From contig JBMYQA010000051.1 in NCBI GenBank assembly GCA_049600855.1, forward strand, positions 1 to 27,446: DNA of 27,446 nucleotides. The letters run 5' to 3'. The DNA is from JBMYQA01 sp049600855 (GTDB lineage Bacteria; Bacteroidota; Bacteroidia; Cytophagales; Flammeovirgaceae). This document shows, piece after piece, positions 7,477-14,927 of the stretch (positions are counted from its first letter, which is position 1; the number at the start of each line of letters is the position of its first letter). Position numbers and translations under genes: made by a program. The notes beneath the pieces are model-generated. The model was not told where the DNA came from. It did no database searches and saw only the letters and a list, made by a program, of their open reading frames with translations.

Positions 7477-8331
7477 TTAATGAATGATCATGTTATCTAT
7501 TAACCTTACTGAGCCTAGATGAGCCGCCACACAAATAGCCACCTCTTTACGCTCATCAGAATCATTAATTGCTTGTAGTGTATCTGCATCAACAACTTCC
7601 AAGTATTCTATCTTAAAATCTTTGTGTTTGCAGATTTCTGCGATGGCTGCATCTTTAACTTCATTTAAAGATACGCCTTTTATTAACATTTGTTTAGCTA
7701 ATGTAAGTGATTCGTGCAATTTTGATGCAACAAAACGCTCGCGATCACTTAATAATCGGTTCCGAGAGGACATTGCTAAGCCATCTTGCTCCCGAATAAT
7801 TGGACATCTCTTCAATTGAACATTAAAAGATAAATCATCAACTAATTGTTTAATAATCGCAAACTGTTGCAAATCTTTTTGTCCAAAATAGGCGCGATGT
7901 GGCTGAACAATGTGAAATAGCTTTGATACCACTAAACCTACTCCACTAAAATGCCCTTTTCGATATTTCCCCTCCATCACTTGTTCTAAAGCACCAAAAT
8001 GCATACTAATTACTACATTTCCTTGTTTATTAGGATACATTTCTTCATCTGATGGAGCAAAAACCACATCACATCCTTCTTTTTCTAATAACTCACAATC
8101 GCTACCTAAGGTTCGAGGATATCTTGCTAGATCAGATTTATTATCAAATTGAGTCGGGTTCACATAAATACTTGCAACAGTAACTGTATTTTCAGCTTTT
8201 GATGCACGAATAAGTGACAAGTGTCCTTCATGTAGCGCCCCCATAGTAGGCACAAAGCCTATTTGTTGGCCTTGAGCTTTCTTTTCAGCAATATGCTGAA
8301 TTAATAAAGATGCTTTATGAAAGACTTCCAT
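7477..8331 (-). CDS. panC: Pantothenate synthetase
   Basis: 284 aa, normal length. It condenses pantoate with beta-alanine using ATP in the cytoplasm. Motifs: PTMGALHEGHLSLI at 28-41 (the HIGH-like ATP site, His34 and His37), VNPTQFDNKSDLARYPR, GVGLVVSKLFHIVQPHRAYFGQKDLQQ (pantoate/ATP pocket), and PIIREQDGLAMSSRN carrying the KMSKS-like segment. It is first gene of the panC-panD unit. The leader immediately upstream of the ATG (8331) holds a long AT-rich hairpin at 8347-8389. In many Bacteroidota a glycogen synthase gene lies divergent to panC; here a gene-free region with palindromes takes its place. Confidence 0.95.
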   Translation of the reverse strand: MEVFHKASLLIQHIAEKKAQGQQIGFVPTMGALHEGHLSLIRASKAENTVTVASIYVNPTQFDNKSDLARYPRTLGSDCELLEKEGCDVVFAPSDEEMYPNKQGNVVISMHFGALEQVMEGKYRKGHFSGVGLVVSKLFHIVQPHRAYFGQKDLQQFAIIKQLVDDLSFNVQLKRCPIIREQDGLAMSSRNRLLSDRERFVASKLHESLTLAKQMLIKGVSLNEVKDAAIAEICKHKDFKIEYLEVVDADTLQAINDSDERKEVAICVAAHLGSVRLIDNMIIH

Positions 8332-8346
8332 AATTACTCAATTTTC

Positions 8347-8389
8347 TTTTTTACTAATTACATAAAAAGAAATGTAGATTAGTAAAAAA
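8347..8389 (-). promoter_or_regulatory. Long AT-rich hairpin in the panC leader
   Basis: TTTTTTACTAAT (8347-8358) and ATTAGTAAAAAA (8378-8389) pair over 12 bp. The stem continues with ACAT / ATGT after a one-base bulge, and the loop is about 8 nt. It ends 15 nt before the panC start codon on the minus strand. Poor GC content argues against a classic terminator. It may be a regulatory leader, an operator, or part of the same palindrome-rich insertion. Confidence 0.45.
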
Positions 8390-8618
8390 TTCTATGAATG
8401 ATAAAAAAATGGAGGTAAGATTTTTAATAAATTATCACAATAATGGAATTTCATTTAAAAAATCGTGCAAAGCTAACCATTTAGATTGGTATGCACAAGA
8501 CAACCCGTTTCTACAAGTATTAAACCTGCATTTTAAAATCATATTTTTTGATCATTTCACCCATGAATACTTTTGTAATCATTAGATTTTATCAATTAAA
8601 TGCCCTAATTTCCAACCC

Positions 8619-8943
8619 TTAAGTAGGTGAACGAAAATAATCGGCAAATTTTCACTCACTTATTTCACAGCTAGAAATCTTCAAAAAATGTAGACATAGT
8701 AGCGCTACGTGTTCATTTTTTGAAGGTTCCTAGCAAAGAAAAAATGATTGAGAAGGGTTGATTACTTTCGTTTAACTAAGTGCTTGCCCACAATTAATCG
8801 CATATTTTTTCTTTGTCTTTTTCACTATCGTTTCGTTGGGAAATATTGCTTTAGCGCTGCTAGAGCTGCATTTCCCGCCTCACTGTAGCAAAAAATACTT
8901 TGAATAAATTATACGCTTAATTATGGGCAAGCACTTACTTAAC
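8619..8943. repeat. Double long imperfect palindrome, possible MITE-like or structured-RNA element
   Basis: Two long imperfect palindromes abut. The first (about 8619-8780) is centred near 8702, with arm pairs 8624-8642 with 8760-8778 and 8670-8690 with 8714-8734 (19 of 21 positions complementary), and the core GTAGCGCTAC at 8699-8708. The second (8770-8943) is centred at 8857, with arm pairs 8770-8797 with 8917-8943, GGGAAAT / ATTTCCC at 8838-8844 and 8870-8876, and GCTTTAGC / GCTAGAGC at 8848-8866. The outer ends share TTAAGTAGGTG (8619-8629) and its inverted near-copy (8932-8942). A related AACTAAGTG lies at the junction. There is no coding sequence inside. Confidence 0.6.
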
Positions 8944-8995
8944 TCAAGGCTTAATGATCTAACACTTGTTAAACGTTCCTAAGAGCTATTTCGTT

Positions 8996-9520
8996 ATGAT
9001 AAATGATCTTGAATCGGCAAATTTTCAATTCGAACTCACTAGGATCGATGAACTCTTGACTGCGCAAGGCTATCAAGTACAATTCATCAAAGCCTCACAG
9101 GAAATACTGCTCGATATGCTCATTGTAGATTTACCTGATCCCCCTAATCAAACCGAAAATCGTGTCATTATCTCCTTTATTCCACTAGATTCTACAAAGT
9201 TCCCTCACTTAAAACTGATTCAGCTCCACGCTTCATCAGCTTTAACACTGAACGCAGGAACAGAAACGGAAGTCAAATCTTTTTTACTCAACATCAATAA
9301 TGGATTAGCCCTTGGTTCTTTTGCTTTAGGAGAAGATAATCAACTCTACTTTCGTCAGGTTATTCCGCTAGAAAAAGCGCAGATTTTAGATCACGAATGG
9401 TTTCTGAGCACCTTCTCGCTTTTTCTTCAAATGTTCCACGTGTTTTCACCGCTCGTGTTTGATGTGAATGCAGGGCTAAAAAGTCAAACGGAAGCCCTTC
9501 AAGCAGCTTTTGGAAATTAA
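8996..9520 (+). CDS. Conserved-looking protein of unknown function (possible YbjN / type III chaperone-like fold)
   Basis: 174 aa from the ATG at 8996. The frame is open upstream to a TTG at 8966, adding ten residues. I do not recognise it with certainty. It is soluble, acidic, with no signal peptide or membrane segment. The arrangement is an N-terminal helix (FELTRIDELLTAQGYQVQF), alternating strands, then NINNGLALGSFALGEDNQLYFRQVIPLEKAQILDHEWFLSTFSLFLQMF, i.e. a strand pair followed by a long helix. That pattern recalls YbjN / type III secretion chaperone-like domains, which bind partner proteins. This is a fold guess only. It follows the palindromic element and stands 102 nt before the DCC gene on the same strand. 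Confidence 0.6.
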   Translation: MINDLESANFQFELTRIDELLTAQGYQVQFIKASQEILLDMLIVDLPDPPNQTENRVIISFIPLDSTKFPHLKLIQLHASSALTLNAGTETEVKSFLLNINNGLALGSFALGEDNQLYFRQVIPLEKAQILDHEWFLSTFSLFLQMFHVFSPLVFDVNAGLKSQTEALQAAFGN

Positions 9521-9622
9521 ACTTTATTCTTCAAAAATTCGTTTACCTAGTAAAGAAATTTACAAAGAAGTGATTTAGACTTTTAGTGTGAAATCAGTTT
9601 AAAGCCATAAAATTTTTCAGCC

Positions 9623-10021
9623 ATGAGCCATCCAGTTATTTTATTTGATGGAGTATGCAATTTTTGTGATTCTACCATCAACTTTGTCATTGGACAAGAC
9701 CCAAAAGGAATTTTTAAATATGCTTCATTGCAATCGCCTTATGGAGAGTCCTTGCTCACAAAATTTGGTTTAGATACCACCGATTACGATTCTTTTGTGA
9801 TGGTAGAAGGAGATCAGTATTATACAAAATCTACTGCTGCGCTACGTATAGCTAAGCAATTAGGAGGGCTTTGGCCTCTGCTCTACAGTTTTATCATTAT
9901 TCCTAAGTTTATTCGTGATGGTGTGTACAGTTTAGTTGCGAGAAATCGTTACAAGTGGTTTGGGAAAAAAGATGAATGTATGCTTCCAAGCCCTGAGGTA
10001 CGGGAACGATTTATTACCTAA
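9623..10021 (+). CDS. DCC family thiol-disulfide oxidoreductase (DUF393)
   Basis: 132 aa. The N-terminus carries the family-defining DxxCxxC motif, ILFDGVCNFCDSTINFV, with Asp9, Cys12 and Cys15. It is followed by the usual FKYASLQSPYGESLL and the TKSTAALRIAKQLGGLWPL helix; the C-terminal half has the YSLVARNRYKWFGK segment typical of the family. These are thioredoxin-like proteins of presumed redox activity with no defined substrate. There is no signal peptide, so it is probably cytoplasmic. Its last 8 nt overlap the end of the convergent NAD-kinase-like gene, leaving no room for a terminator between them. Confidence 0.88.
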   Translation: MSHPVILFDGVCNFCDSTINFVIGQDPKGIFKYASLQSPYGESLLTKFGLDTTDYDSFVMVEGDQYYTKSTAALRIAKQLGGLWPLLYSFIIIPKFIRDGVYSLVARNRYKWFGKKDECMLPSPEVRERFIT

Positions 10022-11114
10022 CAACTAATTCAGCACGCTCTTTTGCAATGCCAACTGTCAGAATCGTTCCTGAATTAAAATGCAAGAAATCGTGCTGAAT
10101 GCCATCGCTAAAAACAACTCCGTTTTCAGACATCAACGATTCCAGCACCAACTCATTCCCACTTGAAACATAACCGGCTGATAAGCTAATTTGCGAAGTC
10201 CGACTCAAAAAGGGCTCTCGGACAACAAATATGAGCTGATTGGTATCCCAAGGGAGCGTGAAAGTCGGTGAGTTGGCTACATTTTCTTCAACTGCCTCTG
10301 CATATGCTGAGACATCGTCGAAAGAGGGGAGTTGATTTAATGAATTAATGCCATGAGCCATATTGAATAAGGAACTCAACCATCCTGTAGAGCCAGCACC
10401 AGTACTTACAATAAGTCCACTCGATGAATGATTCTCAGTGTACCCATTGTGCGTAATCTGGTATTTTGCAGAAGAATGGGATGAAGGACCAATAAACAAA
10501 TCATTGAATGCCAATAATCGTTGCCCATCATTTGTAGAAGCTTCTGCCATAGTCACTTGTAAGGATCGATAATTTCCTAAAAGCACTTGTTCTACAGCAT
10601 GTTCGTAATTATCAACATTAAAGGGTAACAACACGCCATCAAATCGTTCTGGTTCAGGATTTACCCCTATAATCGGGATATCAGTAACATATTTCGCGGT
10701 ATTCGCCACCAACCCATCTTGCCCAATCACTACTACAATATCATCGGGTGTGAATAAAAAAGAAGGCAAAAAAGAACGGTCAATCACTTTTACTTTAACC
10801 AACCGTGATAAACGTTTTTGAATATCATCTAATGAAGCCTTGTACTGTCTATCTTCTTTTTTATAATCTTCTACATCTCCTGCACCTAACATCCCTTTGG
10901 TACGCTCTTTGGCTTTTTTGAATTTCATATTCTTAGCTGAACCAAAAAAATTAGCACGCTGCTGTTTAATATTAAACATCGCCTGTCCAACCGTATTAAA
11001 ACTTTCTGTTAGCTTTTCTAGCCTCGTCTTCGTTTTAACAATAATCAAATTACGAGAGCCACTTCGGGGACTATCTTGGTTCTGAATTTGATCTTCTTTA
11101 GATATACTCAGCAT
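10014..11114 (-). CDS. Divergent NAD-kinase-like protein
   Basis: 366 aa. The C-terminal two thirds follow the NAD kinase / diacylglycerol kinase-like plan but with altered signatures. The GGDGT nucleotide motif is GQDGL (131-135). NDLFIG (204-209) replaces the NE/ND motif. STGAGSTGW (237-245) matches the TPTGSTAY loop. SDG at 336-338 matches the late DG motif. I recall this GQDGL variant from homologues in other phyla, so it is probably a subfamily and not decay. Residues 20-50 (RNLIIVKTKTRLEKLTESFNTVGQAMF) and 85-118 form an N-terminal region absent from ordinary NAD kinases. Whether it phosphorylates NAD, another nucleotide or nothing is open. It is convergent and overlapping with the DCC gene. 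Confidence 0.75.
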   Translation of the reverse strand: MLSISKEDQIQNQDSPRSGSRNLIIVKTKTRLEKLTESFNTVGQAMFNIKQQRANFFGSAKNMKFKKAKERTKGMLGAGDVEDYKKEDRQYKASLDDIQKRLSRLVKVKVIDRSFLPSFLFTPDDIVVVIGQDGLVANTAKYVTDIPIIGVNPEPERFDGVLLPFNVDNYEHAVEQVLLGNYRSLQVTMAEASTNDGQRLLAFNDLFIGPSSHSSAKYQITHNGYTENHSSSGLIVSTGAGSTGWLSSLFNMAHGINSLNQLPSFDDVSAYAEAVEENVANSPTFTLPWDTNQLIFVVREPFLSRTSQISLSAGYVSSGNELVLESLMSENGVVFSDGIQHDFLHFNSGTILTVGIAKERAELVVR

Positions 11115-11313
11115 AATTTAAAGGTCTATGGCATTGGGCTTGTTTAAAATAAAGTCTTTCACCTACAAATGGCTCATTTTCGATTCGAACTCCCTTACTT
11201 TAAACAAGCTCATCATCTCATATTCAATTTACAAAATTATTTACAATATTCTCCCCTTAATACACTGAAGTGCTTCCATCTCATTTTCATCACTCTTTCT
11301 TTTTCAATACTAC

Positions 11314-11342
11314 TTGGAGTTCTTCTTACATCACTATCTTTG
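11314..11342 (+). promoter_or_regulatory. Bacteroidota-type promoter for the SRPBCC gene
   Basis: TTG at 11314-11316, an 18-nt spacer and TATCTTTG at 11335-11342 fit the Bacteroidota -33/-7 consensus well. The likely transcript start, near 11348, is only about 20 nt before the ATG at 11370. That fixes the shorter start for this gene. Confidence 0.7.
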
Positions 11343-11369
11343 CCCGTCTATTCATTAAAATCATTGGCT

Positions 11370-11903
11370 ATGAAGATGTTAAAATCCTTAGCTGGCGGGA
11401 TAATAGCCACACTTTTGTTGTTTTTGATCGTAGGATTATTTTTACCTTCAAACTATGAAGTGTCTTCCAACCTATCAATTCCTGCTCCTACAAACGAGGT
11501 ATTTGAACAAATCAACACCTTAACTAATTGGCAACATTGGGCTTTTGAAGATAGCAGTGCCATGACAAACCTGCGTTTCGAAGGTCCAGCGGAAGGTGTT
11601 GGAGCACTATATACTTGGCATGATGAATATTCAACCGGGAGGATGGAAATTACCGCTTCTGTACCCAATCAGCAGGTTTCCCTCAATTTAATCAGTAATT
11701 ATGGCGAGCAAGAAACGGAGTTGATTTTCAAGTTTATAAATACTGATGGGGGCACTACCGTTACTTGGGTGCAAAAAGGAGATGTTGGTTATGATATCCG
11801 AGCCCGATTTTTTATTGCGATCGGAGGGTTAGGTAGTACGCTTGGAAAGCAAAACCTTCGGGCACTTGAACGCCTAAAAACACATCTATCAACTAAAAAC
11901 TAG
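11370..11903 (+). CDS. Membrane-tethered SRPBCC / polyketide-cyclase-like protein
   Basis: 177 aa from the ATG at 11370. A second ATG follows at 11376. The frame is open to 11169, but that extension would contain a good promoter (11314-11342), so it is rejected. A single membrane segment at about 5-26 is followed by a START/SRPBCC-type domain: SSNLSIPAPTNEVFEQINTLTNWQHWAFED, then GVGALYTWHDEYSTGRMEITASVPNQQVSLNL, then TTVTWVQKGD and a C-terminal helix with LRALERLKTHL. These domains form a hydrophobic cavity for lipids or aromatics; stand-alone anchored forms like this have no known ligand. The terminator at 11935-11963 separates it from convergent ssb. Confidence 0.8.
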   Translation: MKMLKSLAGGIIATLLLFLIVGLFLPSNYEVSSNLSIPAPTNEVFEQINTLTNWQHWAFEDSSAMTNLRFEGPAEGVGALYTWHDEYSTGRMEITASVPNQQVSLNLISNYGEQETELIFKFINTDGGTTVTWVQKGDVGYDIRARFFIAIGGLGSTLGKQNLRALERLKTHLSTKN

Positions 11904-11934
11904 ATCATTTAGTCAGCAACTATCTGCATTAAAA

Positions 11935-11963
11935 AAAGCCATTACTTTAGTTGTAACGGCTTT
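11935..11963. terminator. Terminator between the SRPBCC gene and ssb
   Basis: AAAGCCATTAC (11935-11945) pairs with GTAACGGCTTT (11953-11963) with one mismatch around a 7-nt loop. A/T tracts flank both sides, so it can act on both convergent genes. Confidence 0.75.
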
Positions 11964-11986
11964 CATTTATTTTATTGAATTGACCA

Positions 11987-12448
11987 TTAAAATGGTAAAT
12001 CATCAATATCATTTCCTGTATCACCAGAAGCGGCAACTAATGGATCTGGCTCCTGTACTTGAGAATTTGCAGGTGCAGATTGATTCATTGGACGGCTTTG
12101 CCCCTCTCCGCCTGCCCCTCTGCGGCTAACCATCGTCATGTTGATCGCTCGAATACGAATGGTTTTTCGGTTATTACCTTGATCATCTTGCCAAACGTTT
12201 GACTTGATTTTACCTTCAACATAGATGGTATCACCTTGTTTGAGGTATTGCTCAGCCACTCTTGCCAAACCATCCCACATCTCAATGTCGTGCCATTCTG
12301 TATTTTCTATGCGTTCTCCGTTTTTGTTTTTGTAGCTTTCGGATGTTGCTAATCGAATACGGGCTACCGTTGAGCCACTTTCTAAGTGTCTCACCTCTGG
12401 GTCTGCACCCAAATTACCCAATAAGATTACTTTGTTTACTCCAGCCAT
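11987..12448 (-). CDS. ssb: Single-stranded DNA-binding protein
   Basis: 153 aa. OB-fold at 1-110, beginning MAGVNKVILLGNLGADPEVRHLESGSTVARIRLATSE and including NTEWHDIEMWDGLARVAEQYLKQGDTIYVEGK. A flexible Gln/Pro/Ser linker follows, then the conserved acidic tip DIDDLPF that recruits replication and repair proteins. It protects single-stranded DNA in replication and repair. It lies downstream of mutY on the same strand with a 127-nt gap, so it may have its own promoter. In many Bacteroidota gldE follows ssb; here a convergent SRPBCC gene is found instead. Confidence 0.96.
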   Translation of the reverse strand: MAGVNKVILLGNLGADPEVRHLESGSTVARIRLATSESYKNKNGERIENTEWHDIEMWDGLARVAEQYLKQGDTIYVEGKIKSNVWQDDQGNNRKTIRIRAINMTMVSRRGAGGEGQSRPMNQSAPANSQVQEPDPLVAASGDTGNDIDDLPF

Positions 12449-12575
12449 GATTTTTAATAGTTTACGTGGAAAAATAAATTTTTAATTATGTGTTTTTGCT
12501 CAAAAAACCACCCAAAATCAGATTATTAATTTGAAAAAGTTTGTTATTTTGAGCATATTTCAGTGTGCAAGATAA

Positions 12576-13649
12576 TTAAATTTTAGCATCCTTCAAATAA
12601 TTCACAATTAATTTTGGCTTTGGTAATTGTTGAATCCGATCAGCATTGGCTATTTTCATGGCTTTTTGCTTTGCTAATATGCGCAACAACTCCACATCAT
12701 TAAGCTTCACATGAAAAAAGCGTGCATGAATGCGTTGATGAGACAATATGTGTTTATAATCTTTAGAAATTTCTTCCAATTTCCATCCATCACTTTTTAT
12801 AGTTAATGCTTCTAGGCGAGCCAATACCTCTTCCGTTTCTAAAAACTTTTCAGCATGTTCAATCAGCATGAAATCGTGTAAGCCTTGCCATACATCTCCA
12901 GCTTGCCTTTCTTTTACTAATAATTCCCCCTCGTGTTCCCAAACGAGGTAGTGGAAATATCGTTTTCTTACTTTTGTCTTATTGATTTTGACAGGCAGTT
13001 CGGCTTGCTTGCCCAAACGAAAGGCTTCACAATCCTGTTGAAAAGGACAAAATAGGCAGTTCGGCTTTTTAGGCGTGCAATGCAGCGCTCCAAACTCCAT
13101 AATGGCTTGGTTGTACTCACCTGCGTGCTCATGCGGGATTAATTCATTGGCTAGTTTTTCAAATACTTTCTTACCTGTTGAGCTGGCGATATCATCATCA
13201 ATATTAAATAACCTTGCTAGTACTCGAAAAACATTTCCATCTACTACAGCTACAGGTTCACCAAAGGCAAATGAGGCAATAGCTGCCGCTGTATACCCGC
13301 CCACTCCTTTGAGTTTTAGTATCTCCTTGTAAGTATTTGGAAATTTTCCTCCAAGTTCTGTAGCAATTGTTTTGGCAGCATAGTGCATATTCCGAGCTCT
13401 TGAATAATAGCCCAAGCCTTGCCACAAACGGAGCACTTCTTGCTCTTCGGCCATTGCCAAATCCTGTACAGTAGGGTAATTTTCTACAAAACGCTCGTAA
13501 TATGGTAAACCTTGTTGAACCCTCGTTTGCTGTAAAATGATTTCTGATAGCCAAATCTTATAGGGATCAGAACTATGTCGCCAAGGTAAATCTCGTTTAT
13601 GTATTTGATACCAATCCAATAATTTAGCTGCGAAACCATTTTTTTCCAT
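12576..13649 (-). CDS. mutY: A/G-specific adenine DNA glycosylase
   Basis: 357 aa, normal length. Removes adenine mispaired with 8-oxoguanine. Glu36 (IWLSEIILQQTRV) is the catalytic acid, the helix-hairpin-helix is LKGVGGYTAAAIASF at 113-127, and Asp137 (VVDGNVFRVLARLF) is the catalytic aspartate. The 4Fe-4S cluster cysteines are C191, C198, C201 and C207 with the usual spacing 6-2-5. The C-terminal part from about 225 is the NUDIX-like 8-oxoG recognition domain. It is divergent from aroE, with starts 111 nt apart, and is followed by ssb, a pairing common in Bacteroidota. Confidence 0.96.
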   Translation of the reverse strand: MEKNGFAAKLLDWYQIHKRDLPWRHSSDPYKIWLSEIILQQTRVQQGLPYYERFVENYPTVQDLAMAEEQEVLRLWQGLGYYSRARNMHYAAKTIATELGGKFPNTYKEILKLKGVGGYTAAAIASFAFGEPVAVVDGNVFRVLARLFNIDDDIASSTGKKVFEKLANELIPHEHAGEYNQAIMEFGALHCTPKKPNCLFCPFQQDCEAFRLGKQAELPVKINKTKVRKRYFHYLVWEHEGELLVKERQAGDVWQGLHDFMLIEHAEKFLETEEVLARLEALTIKSDGWKLEEISKDYKHILSHQRIHARFFHVKLNDVELLRILAKQKAMKIANADRIQQLPKPKLIVNYLKDAKI

Positions 13650-13759
13650 GCGCCAATGAAATTTGAAGTTTTAGAATTCACTATGGTTTAAGTCCCAATC
13701 CTAAGATTTTGTTTTTAATTTACTCGAAATTTTGTTTTCCAACCACCGAAGCAATACTC

Positions 13760-14500
13760 ATGAATACTTATGGCTTAATTGGCAAAAAGCTCAGTCATTC
13801 CTTTTCTAAAAAATATTTCACAGAGAAATTTCAACGTGAACACATTGCCCATAGTCGCTACGAGCTTTTTGAACTCCCAAGCATTGAGCATTTTACAACA
13901 TTAGTTACAAATAATCCCTCCATTTCAGGCCTGAATGTAACCATTCCGTATAAGCAAGAAATCATCCCATTCTTAGATGATCTTGATGAATTAGCCTTCA
14001 AAATTGGGGCTGTCAATGTAATTAAGTTTTACTCAGATGGCAAAAAAAGAGGCTTTAATTCAGATTGTATTGGTTTTTCCCAATCACTGACAAACTTTTT
14101 ACCCCATACTAACCTCAAGGCGCTGGTATTAGGAACTGGAGGGGCTGCTAAAGCGGTTATGGTAGCCCTTGAAACCCTCAATATACCTTATCAACTCGTG
14201 TCAAGAACCCCCAAACCCGAACTCCAAAGCATCACCTATGAAGAGATTTCTTCTAATACCTTAAAAATACATCAACTGATTATTAATACCACGCCATTAG
14301 GTATGTATCCCAATACGGAAGCCAAACCCACACTTCCCTATGCATCCTTAAGTAACGAACATTATTTATATGACTTAGTGTATAATCCTAAGCAAACTGC
14401 ATTTATGCAACAAGGAATTTTAGCAGGCGCGCAGGTTAAAAATGGCATAGAAATGCTCCATCTTCAAGCTGAAGCTGCTTGGGAAATATGGAATCGTTGA
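13760..14500 (+). CDS. aroE: Shikimate dehydrogenase
   Basis: 246 aa from the ATG at 13760 (MNTYGLIGKKLSHSFSKKYF). The frame opens 17 codons earlier, but the added residues match nothing in the family. It reduces 3-dehydroshikimate with NADPH in the chorismate pathway. Ser12 and Ser14 (LSHSFS) and Lys65 (NVTIPYK) form the shikimate site with Asp102 (FNSDCIGF). GTGGAAKAV at 125-133 is the NADP-binding Rossmann turn, and NTTPLGMYP and DLVYNPKQT are the other signature segments. C-terminal Gln236 (MLHLQAEAAWEIW) completes the substrate site. At 246 aa it is shorter than the E. coli protein (about 272), as is usual in Bacteroidota. Confidence 0.94.
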   Translation: MNTYGLIGKKLSHSFSKKYFTEKFQREHIAHSRYELFELPSIEHFTTLVTNNPSISGLNVTIPYKQEIIPFLDDLDELAFKIGAVNVIKFYSDGKKRGFNSDCIGFSQSLTNFLPHTNLKALVLGTGGAAKAVMVALETLNIPYQLVSRTPKPELQSITYEEISSNTLKIHQLIINTTPLGMYPNTEAKPTLPYASLSNEHYLYDLVYNPKQTAFMQQGILAGAQVKNGIEMLHLQAEAAWEIWNR

Positions 14501-14621
14501 AGCGCTTTAATTTTGACTAATTCCAAATTAATCTATAGAAAAAACATCTGATTGCCAGAGTTGTTGTATTGTCATATCTTGTACATACAAATATATTTCA
14601 TCAACTAAACCCCTTTTCAAG

Positions 14622-14858
14622 ATGGATCCAGAAGTGCCTCAGAAAGTTCCCTATGTAATGGAAGTAGAGCCAGGTAATTATGCTTGGTGTTCTTGTGGAA
14701 AAAGCGCGAAGCAACCTTATTGTGATGGCTCACACAAAGGAACTGAATTTGTTCCAGTAATTGAAAAAGTGGAAACAACTAAAAAAGTGGCTTGGTGTGG
14801 TTGTAAACACAGTAATGGTGCTCCTTTTTGTGATGGATCACACAATGGACTAAACTAG
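14622..14858 (+). CDS. Tandem CDGSH iron-sulfur protein
   Basis: 78 aa with two complete CDGSH-type 2Fe-2S motifs. The first uses Cys23, Cys25, Cys34 and His38 (CSCGKSAKQPYCDGSH). The second uses Cys59, Cys61, Cys70 and His74 (CGCKHSNGAPFCDGSH). This three-Cys, one-His ligand set binds redox-active 2Fe-2S clusters, as in mitoNEET; tandem small forms are common in bacteria and probably carry electrons or clusters. There is no signal peptide or membrane segment. It stands alone on the plus strand, convergent with the cytochrome P450 gene; an electron-transfer link between them is only a thought, since the two are not co-transcribed. Confidence 0.93.
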   Translation: MDPEVPQKVPYVMEVEPGNYAWCSCGKSAKQPYCDGSHKGTEFVPVIEKVETTKKVAWCGCKHSNGAPFCDGSHNGLN

Positions 14859-14884
14859 CATCGTGAAGGTAAAAACATTTAATT

Positions 14885-14927
14885 GCCAGAATCAGCAAGA
14901 CAAAACTACTGCTATTCTGGCTTTTTT
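14885..14927 (+). terminator. Terminator of the CDGSH gene, overlapping the P450 3' end
   Basis: GCCAGAATCAGCA (14885-14897) pairs with TGCTATTCTGGC (14909-14920) with one bulged base, followed by six T. The structure covers the P450 stop codon at 14912-14914, so the last P450 residues share sequence with the terminator. Confidence 0.8.

Larger units (their letters stand above)
8332..8995. other. 664-nt intergenic region with palindromes, no convincing gene
   Basis: It holds the panC leader hairpin (8347-8389) and the double palindromic element (8619-8943), entered separately. A 63-codon open frame at 8394-8585 has no recognisable domain and is not called. Nothing recognisable as a tRNA or integrase was seen. 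Confidence 0.6.

Noticed and set aside
8394..8585. 63-codon open frame after the panC leader
   Set aside because: No recognisable domain, and an aromatic/Asn/Lys-rich composition expected from AT-rich noncoding DNA.
8770..8943. Palindrome II as an integron attC site (RYYYAAC-like GTTTAAC at 8770 and ACTTAAC at 8937)
   Set aside because: The right end has the RYYYAAC form on the same strand instead of GTTRRRY, the stem is longer than usual, and no integrase or cassette array is present.
11169..11369. 67-residue N-terminal extension of the SRPBCC protein
   Set aside because: A strong promoter lies inside it (11314-11342), and a membrane anchor begins right at the ATG at 11370.
13709..13759. 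17-residue N-terminal extension of AroE
   Set aside because: The family begins at YGLIGKKLSHSFS. The ATG at 13760 places it correctly, and the extension has no family match.
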